This document shows, piece after piece, positions 59,520 through 64,000 of a stretch of 64,000 nucleotides of DNA; position 1 is the first letter of the stretch, and each line of letters begins with the position of its first letter. This DNA is from Bacteroidota bacterium (GTDB lineage: Bacteria; Bacteroidota; Bacteroidia; Chitinophagales; Saprospiraceae). The translations under genes were made by a program, and so were the position numbers. The stretch spans positions 186,001 through 250,000 of the forward strand of contig JASBVF010000056.1 in NCBI GenBank assembly GCA_030147525.1, given 5' to 3'. A model generated the notes under the pieces. It did not search any database and was not told where the DNA came from. It was given only the letters and a program-made list of their open reading frames with translations.

Positions 59520-59582
59520 ATGAACACGTGGAGAAAGAGCCACTTTTGGCTACGCAAGGCAAACAAACTTAGAGAAGAATAA
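59520..59582 (+). CDS. Possible 20-residue leader peptide
   Basis: ATG 59520 to TAA 59582 encodes MNTWRKSHFWLRKANKLREE, a strongly basic peptide with two Trp. It starts about 10 bp after the inferred transcription start and overlaps the CAAGGCAA hairpin arm. Coding status is unproven; conservation in relatives would be needed to support it. Confidence 0.25.
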   Translation: MNTWRKSHFWLRKANKLREE

Positions 59583-59788
59583 ACTACTGATACTGATTTA
59601 GAAATTTTTTGTTCTTTTTAAGTTCCATGAAAACCGGAACACTCAATCAAAGCTTAATCCAAATTGAAATGATTTGGATATTCTTCAGGGAGGGAACCCT
59701 GACTTTGTAATTTTCTTCGACTTCAATTCCTAAAGGTCGTCTCCGAAAAGGCTGCAAAGTTAGGTTATTGGTTAACAACAGAACACGT

Positions 59789-60772
59789 ATGAGACGAGAA
59801 AAATTCTTCTACAACAAACAGACGCTCCAGTACGAAAAAATCAAACTTTCAGTCAAGGAAAAATTAACCAGAGTATTTGGTTTTGCTTCCGCAATTTTCG
59901 TATCCAGCCTGATTCTTACCACGCTTGGATGGAAATTTTTCCCATCACCACAGGAAGAAATCTACCAGCAGGAAATTGAACAATTGAAAAATCAGCTGAG
60001 CCTGGCCAGCAGTGATTTCAATTGGCTTTCCAAAGAGCTCAACAACCTACAGGAACGAGACAAATGGATTCACCGGGTAGTACTTGAAATGGATCCAATT
60101 GACGAAAACATCTGGGAAGGTGGTGTCGGTGGCTCCGAGCGTTACGCCGAACTGCAAAATTATGCCCGTTCGGGCGATCTGATGGCTCAAGTTCGCCAAA
60201 GAGTGGACAAAATCAAGCGCCAGATGTACTTCCAGTCAAAGTCGTTTGATGATATCGAGCAGATGGCAAAAAACAAGGAAAAAATGCTTTCTTCCATTCC
60301 ATCGATCAAGCCTGTTCGTTCAGACAAACTCAACCGTGGCGTTGAATTACTTTCCGGCTTTGGTTACCGCCTTCATCCAATTCACAAAATCGTAAAAATG
60401 CACGCCGGCATCGATTTTTCTGCGCCGCAGGGTACGCCCATTCAGGCCACCGGTGACGGTGTGGTTGTCGAAGTTGACAACAAGAAAAGCGGTTATGGTC
60501 TGCACGTTGTGATCGATCACGGCTTTGGATATCAAACTTTGTACGGTCACATGTCAAGTGCAGAGGTTAAGGTTGGACAAAAGGTTAAGAAAGGACACCA
60601 AATCGGAAAAGTTGGCAGCACTGGTACATCGACTGCCCCACACTGCCATTACGAAGTACATTACAAGGGAAAGCCGGTCAACCCCATCGATTACGTACTT
60701 GATGGCCTTACGCCTAAACAATATCAGGAACTCGTACGTCTTTCAGAGCTGGATAACCAATCTTTCGATTAA
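59789..60772 (+). CDS. M23-family metallopeptidase
   Basis: The ATG at 59789 (MRREKFFYNKQTLQYEKIK) gives 327 residues. A membrane helix lies near residues 30-53, then a coiled-coil stretch (EIYQQEIEQLKNQLSLASSD), then the LytM/M23 domain: HAGIDFSAPQGTPIQATGDG (His and Asp ligands, about 206-225) and HVVIDHGFGYQTLYGHMS. PHCHYEVHYKG (HxH) follows near 286. Probably a peptidoglycan endopeptidase or an EnvC-like activator acting on the periplasmic side. Followed by the CapA-family gene after 74 bp. Confidence 0.9.
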   Translation: MRREKFFYNKQTLQYEKIKLSVKEKLTRVFGFASAIFVSSLILTTLGWKFFPSPQEEIYQQEIEQLKNQLSLASSDFNWLSKELNNLQERDKWIHRVVLEMDPIDENIWEGGVGGSERYAELQNYARSGDLMAQVRQRVDKIKRQMYFQSKSFDDIEQMAKNKEKMLSSIPSIKPVRSDKLNRGVELLSGFGYRLHPIHKIVKMHAGIDFSAPQGTPIQATGDGVVVEVDNKKSGYGLHVVIDHGFGYQTLYGHMSSAEVKVGQKVKKGHQIGKVGSTGTSTAPHCHYEVHYKGKPVNPIDYVLDGLTPKQYQELVRLSELDNQSFD

Positions 60773-60846
60773 ACTTGATTTTACCTTCATTCATCATACA
60801 AGCAAAACTAAAAACCAGTCAATTTTTCTCGTTTTTACTAAATATT

Positions 60847-61917
60847 ATGTTTTCAAAAAATATTTCAAAAGGCTTCCACACTGGGAGTCTTTTTTTTGTA
60901 CTGCTGCTTTCTACGCAGCTCAATCTGTTCGCTCAATCAGAACCTGTTATCAGTATCATCGGCGTAGGTGATATGATGCTGGGTACGAATTATCCTTCAA
61001 AATCTTACCTGCCTGCCAACGGCGGCAAAGATCTCCTCAGCGATGTAAAGGATATTTTAAAAAATGCAGACGTGACCTTTGGCAACCTTGAAGGAACCAT
61101 GTTTGATGGCGAAGGCACTGCAAAAACGTGCCGTGACATGAGCAAATGTTATGTTTTCCGCTCGCCTGCCAGCTATGTTGATCACTTCACGGACGCCGGG
61201 TTCGACGTTCTTAGCCTTGCCAACAATCACTCCGGCGACTTCGGACCGGCCGGCCGTTCAGGCACGAAAGCTGTCCTGAAAAAAGCTGGTCTGGCTTATG
61301 CAGGCCTGGCAGGAACCGATGAGAGCGTAATTTTCGAGCGCAACGGCTGCAAATTCGGATTCTGCGCATTCGCCCCCAACTCGGGGACGTGCGACATCCG
61401 CAACATTGCGAAGGCAAAAGAAATCGTCGCCTCACTTGAAAAACAATGTGACATCGTCATTGTCTCCTTCCACGGCGGAGCCGAAGGTATTGACAATCAG
61501 CATGTTCCAAAGCGAACTGAAACCTACCTCGGTGAAAACAGGGGTAACGTACATGCTTTCGCCCACGCCGTCATTGACGCCGGTGCTGATGTGGTTTTCG
61601 GTCATGGGCCCCACGTTACACGCTCGATGGAGCTTTACAAAGACCGCTTCATTGCCTACAGCCTTGGGAATTTCTGCACGTACGGCCGTTTCAGCTTAAG
61701 CGGCGCTGCGGGTATCGCACCCATTGTGAAGGTATTTACTGATAAAAACGGGGTTTTTATCCGTGGTGAAATCACACCGATTTATCAGCAAAAAACACAC
61801 GGACCAAAAATAGACCCGCAAAAACAGGCAATTTCAAAAATCCGGGAACTAACGAAAAAGGACTTCCCGGATGCAGTGATAGAAATTTCCCCCGACGGAA
61901 AAATTTCAAAAAAATAA
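60847..61917 (+). CDS. CapA-family (PGA_cap) metallophosphatase-like exported protein
   Basis: The ATG at 60847 (MFSKNISKGFHTGSLFFVLL) gives 356 residues with a signal peptide ending LFAQ. The mature part begins SIIGVGDMMLGTNYPSK, has FGNLEGTMFD, DVLSLANNHSGDFG (about 106-119) and VSFHGGAEG, then VFGHGPHVTRSMELYKDRF. All are CapA/PgsA metallophosphatase signatures (Asp, Asn, His ligands). In Bacillus, CapA takes part in poly-gamma-glutamate export; no capBC genes are nearby, so the role here is open. Probably cotranscribed with the M23 peptidase. Confidence 0.88.
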   Translation: MFSKNISKGFHTGSLFFVLLLSTQLNLFAQSEPVISIIGVGDMMLGTNYPSKSYLPANGGKDLLSDVKDILKNADVTFGNLEGTMFDGEGTAKTCRDMSKCYVFRSPASYVDHFTDAGFDVLSLANNHSGDFGPAGRSGTKAVLKKAGLAYAGLAGTDESVIFERNGCKFGFCAFAPNSGTCDIRNIAKAKEIVASLEKQCDIVIVSFHGGAEGIDNQHVPKRTETYLGENRGNVHAFAHAVIDAGADVVFGHGPHVTRSMELYKDRFIAYSLGNFCTYGRFSLSGAAGIAPIVKVFTDKNGVFIRGEITPIYQQKTHGPKIDPQKQAISKIRELTKKDFPDAVIEISPDGKISKK

Positions 61918-61965
61918 CCGCTTCGGCTCGGCCTCGACTACAGGGGAATAACATTTCGGTCAATT

Positions 61966-62883
61966 CTACCAGGATGGTACGAGTCCTCTGAGCCCCATGT
62001 CGACGACCCTTTCGTTCCTGGATGGGTCGTCGGCATACACATCCCACTGGCCATTTCCATTGGTGTCTTCCCATTCGAAGCTGTTGTTTACTGAAAACGA
62101 CAGCACGACTTCCACACTTCCGGTTTCATTGCCGGTAATGACCAACGGTTCCGTGAATTTTCCCGTCACCACACAGGAACCGGGCGGCACGGGGCTGGTT
62201 TGAAATAGAGGATTCACCACCGTCGTCGCACCGGCAGGCGCTTCACCGGAAAAAACGGAATTGTAAGCATCGTAAGGCGCTGAAAAACCGGTTTCAAAGG
62301 CCCAAAATCCCTGCTTTTTTGCTGCGTTGACAGCTAAGGTTTTCGACTTTGGAATGACCTGGGTCAGGTAAGTATTGAAACCTACGAACGAAGCAATAGT
62401 GCCGGTCTGGTCGTCCAAATTGCCAATCAATGGAACATTTTTCAAATTAAATTTCATGTCATAATTCTGGTAAGTGACACTCACTCGCACCCACTCGTAA
62501 GTACCGGGCGGCACATCTTTCAGGTTAATTTTTGTAAAAACCTCGTTCTCGCCAGCCACCAGCGCTTTGTCAAAATCTACCGCCAGGCTGCCTCCGGCAT
62601 CCGTTTCAGCACCTTTATAAAGAATAACTCCGTTGCCCAATTGGGTCAAAGCATGGGGAGCAAGCTCAATGTAGTGGACGCTCATGGCATGAAAACCGGG
62701 CGTTTGAGTTGCATGGCCCTGTGGAATCGTGGCTGGCTGACCGATATTATTCAGGCGGGGCTGGTTTTTATCAAAACGAAAAGAGAACATCAGTTGGTTT
62801 TCGGCGCCGGGCGGCATATTTTCACCTTTTTTACAGGCAAAAAATGAAGAGAGGAGGAGCGCAAAGATCAAGTTGAATTTCAT
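61966..62883 (-). CDS. Hypothetical lipoprotein
   Basis: The 305-residue protein starts MKFNLIFALLLSSFFACKKG, a lipoprotein signal peptide. The rest is beta-rich (for example LMFSFRFDKNQPRLNNIG, GTYEWVRVSVTYQNYDMKFNL). Near the end, FEWEDTNGNGQWDVYADDPSRNERVVDMG contains the D-x-N-x-D-like repeat DTNGNGQWD of calcium-binding loops. Domain family not identified. Converges with the CapA-family gene and diverges from the DUF885 gene. Confidence 0.75.
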   Translation of the reverse strand: MKFNLIFALLLSSFFACKKGENMPPGAENQLMFSFRFDKNQPRLNNIGQPATIPQGHATQTPGFHAMSVHYIELAPHALTQLGNGVILYKGAETDAGGSLAVDFDKALVAGENEVFTKINLKDVPPGTYEWVRVSVTYQNYDMKFNLKNVPLIGNLDDQTGTIASFVGFNTYLTQVIPKSKTLAVNAAKKQGFWAFETGFSAPYDAYNSVFSGEAPAGATTVVNPLFQTSPVPPGSCVVTGKFTEPLVITGNETGSVEVVLSFSVNNSFEWEDTNGNGQWDVYADDPSRNERVVDMGLRGLVPSW

Positions 62884-62945
62884 TTTTTAGATTTTTGATG
62901 AAACGTAGCGTCAGCTAAATTTTTCCACTTAAACGAAACAAAATC

Positions 62946-64000
62946 ATGAAACCCTACTTTCCCTGGCTCATTTTTATTGGTTGTTGTTTGTTTTTTTCAT
63001 CAAATGCACAGCAAGACCCGGCAAGTCAGTTGCGTAGTTTAATCGACGAAGACCGGCAGTTTCAAAAAAAAGAATTTTCAACTCCCGGCCGGGATTTTCC
63101 CGCCATCACTCCGGCTGACGAAATAAGACGGGCAGAATTTTACAGACAGGAACTGGCCCAACTGAAAAATATTGACCCTGTCCAGCTTTCCAGGCAGGAC
63201 AAAATCAGCTACGAACTGCTGAAATACGTACTCGAAGACCGCATCGCCGAGGTGGAATTCGAGGCTTACCTCGTGCCATTGAATGCAGAGGGAGGTTGGT
63301 ATACCGATTTCGTTTTATCAATTGATCGCCAGCGTTTTAACACAAAAGAAGATGTCGAAAAATACATTCGAAAACTGAACGGGTTCAAACACTGGGCTAC
63401 ACAAAACATCCAGTTAATGGAGACCGGCCTGGCAAAAGGCCGCACGGCGCCTTACGACATCCTGAAAGGCCGTGAGAACATTGTCGATCATCTGATTGTG
63501 AAACAGGCTGAGGATAGTCCATTTTACAAACCATTTGAAAATATGCCCGCCTCCATCCCGGCAACTGAACAGGAGGCTTTGCGAAAAGAAGGCCGTTCTG
63601 CCATTCTGAACAGCGTGGTTCCCGCCTACCGGGATTTTCGGGATTTTTGGAAAAACAAGTACATCCCCGGCGCAGTGAAGTCGCCGGGTATTGCCGTTCA
63701 GCCCAATGGCCGTGCTTACTACGAGCAGCGGGTGCGTTATTTCACCACCCTGCCCATGACTGCGGATGAGGTTTTTGAAATTGGCCAGCAGGAAGTGGCA
63801 CGCATTCGTACGGAGATGGAAGCGATCATTCGGGAAGTTGGATTCGAAGGCAGTTTTGCCGATTTTCTGCAATTTTTGCGCACCGACTCGCAGTTTTATC
63901 CAAAAACACCGAGGGAATTGCTTCAGGCAGCCAGCTATTTTTCAAAAAAAATCGATGGAAAACTGCCGGAGTATTTCGGGAAACTACCCCGGAATTCCTA
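62946..64000 (+). CDS. DUF885-family protein, 3' end cut by the window
   Basis: ATG 62946 (MKPYFPWLIFIGCCLFFSSNAQ) opens a frame that stays open to the last base (351 complete codons). A signal peptide ends SNAQ. The visible region (RQELAQLKNIDPVQLSRQDKISYELLKYVLEDRI, YTDFVLSIDRQRFNTKEDVEKYI) is the N-terminal half of DUF885. The probable metal-binding and catalytic C-terminal half lies beyond the window. Members are exported, peptidase-like proteins (M32-related fold is suspected). Activity cannot be judged from this part. Confidence 0.82.
   Translation, partial: MKPYFPWLIFIGCCLFFSSNAQQDPASQLRSLIDEDRQFQKKEFSTPGRDFPAITPADEIRRAEFYRQELAQLKNIDPVQLSRQDKISYELLKYVLEDRIAEVEFEAYLVPLNAEGGWYTDFVLSIDRQRFNTKEDVEKYIRKLNGFKHWATQNIQLMETGLAKGRTAPYDILKGRENIVDHLIVKQAEDSPFYKPFENMPASIPATEQEALRKEGRSAILNSVVPAYRDFRDFWKNKYIPGAVKSPGIAVQPNGRAYYEQRVRYFTTLPMTADEVFEIGQQEVARIRTEMEAIIREVGFEGSFADFLQFLRTDSQFYPKTPRELLQAASYFSKKIDGKLPEYFGKLPRNS

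Larger units (their letters stand above)
59267..59788. other. A+T-rich upstream region of alaS and the M23 peptidase gene
   Basis: This 520-bp gap separates divergent starts. It contains a likely promoter at 59476-59504 and a 20-codon open frame at 59520-59582. An 8-bp stem TTGCCTTG (59508-59515) with CAAGGCAA (59555-59562) encloses an AGCCA/TGGCT hairpin. A second tiny frame (27 codons, 59627-59710) is probably chance. Nothing else is recognised. Confidence 0.5.

Noticed and set aside
59627-59710. 27-codon frame upstream of the M23 peptidase
   Set aside because: Short, overlaps simple hairpins and has no supporting signal.

Overview
The window is a gene-dense chromosomal segment of about 50% G+C from a member of the Bacteroidota, probably the Saprospiria (inference). 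The evidence is the promoter style (repeated TAnnTTTG -7 boxes such as TACCTTTG, and no clear Shine-Dalgarno sequences), a tandem set of four large FtsX/MacB-type permeases, many Cys-lipoproteins, and Bacteroidota-type families such as DUF4153 and the HRDC/HTH-tailed PIF1-like helicase. I recognise no rRNA, tRNA, CRISPR array, prophage or insertion sequence. The window cuts a gene at each end.

Layout. 1-6.6 kb: helicase, serine hydrolase lipoprotein, DUF2461 protein, MORN-type protein and a membrane-anchored winged-helix regulator. 6.6-6.9 kb: a 42-bp tandem repeat. 6.9-16.9 kb: four paralogous permeases on the minus strand. 17-24.6 kb: MFS transporter, nucleotide-sugar cytidylyltransferase, secG, an acidic TPR-like protein, RdgB, ilvE, an XRE regulator and a PfkB kinase. 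24.7-37.2 kb: membrane GT2, rsgA, an RluB-type pseudouridine synthase, a DUF4153 protein, mgsA, a second GT2, a PyrR-like phosphoribosyltransferase, DoxX, a GH113-like lipoprotein and dcd. 37.3-39.7 kb: terC, then about 1.4 kb without genes that holds several strong RNA-type hairpins. 39.7-42.9 kb: the cysteine operon. 43-64 kb: mostly housekeeping and metabolic genes (TPR membrane protein, hemF, nucleoside phosphorylase, aminotransferase, TRIC channel, alaS, M23 peptidase, CapA family) and the start of a DUF885 gene.

The most interesting unit is the cysteine operon at 39690-42893. A TAnnTTTG promoter is followed by a 26-codon leader peptide with five consecutive Cys codons, an antiterminator/terminator pair, and four genes: a CysM-like synthase, a JAMM (Mec-like) protease, a CysO-like sulfur carrier and a MoeZ-like adenylyltransferase-rhodanese fusion. 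Together these match the protein-thiocarboxylate route to cysteine known from Mycobacterium, here apparently under classical cysteine-sensing transcription attenuation. The carrier ends in Gly-Gly-Ile rather than Gly-Gly, so it may need trimming before use.

A second theme is a set of long inverted repeats made of short, phrase-like subrepeats (19.2, 24.2, 42.9, 50.1 and 52.4 kb). Most lie between convergent genes, and in one case both flanking stop codons fall inside the arms. Related low-complexity runs also occur inside coding sequence (luxE-like gene, hemF).
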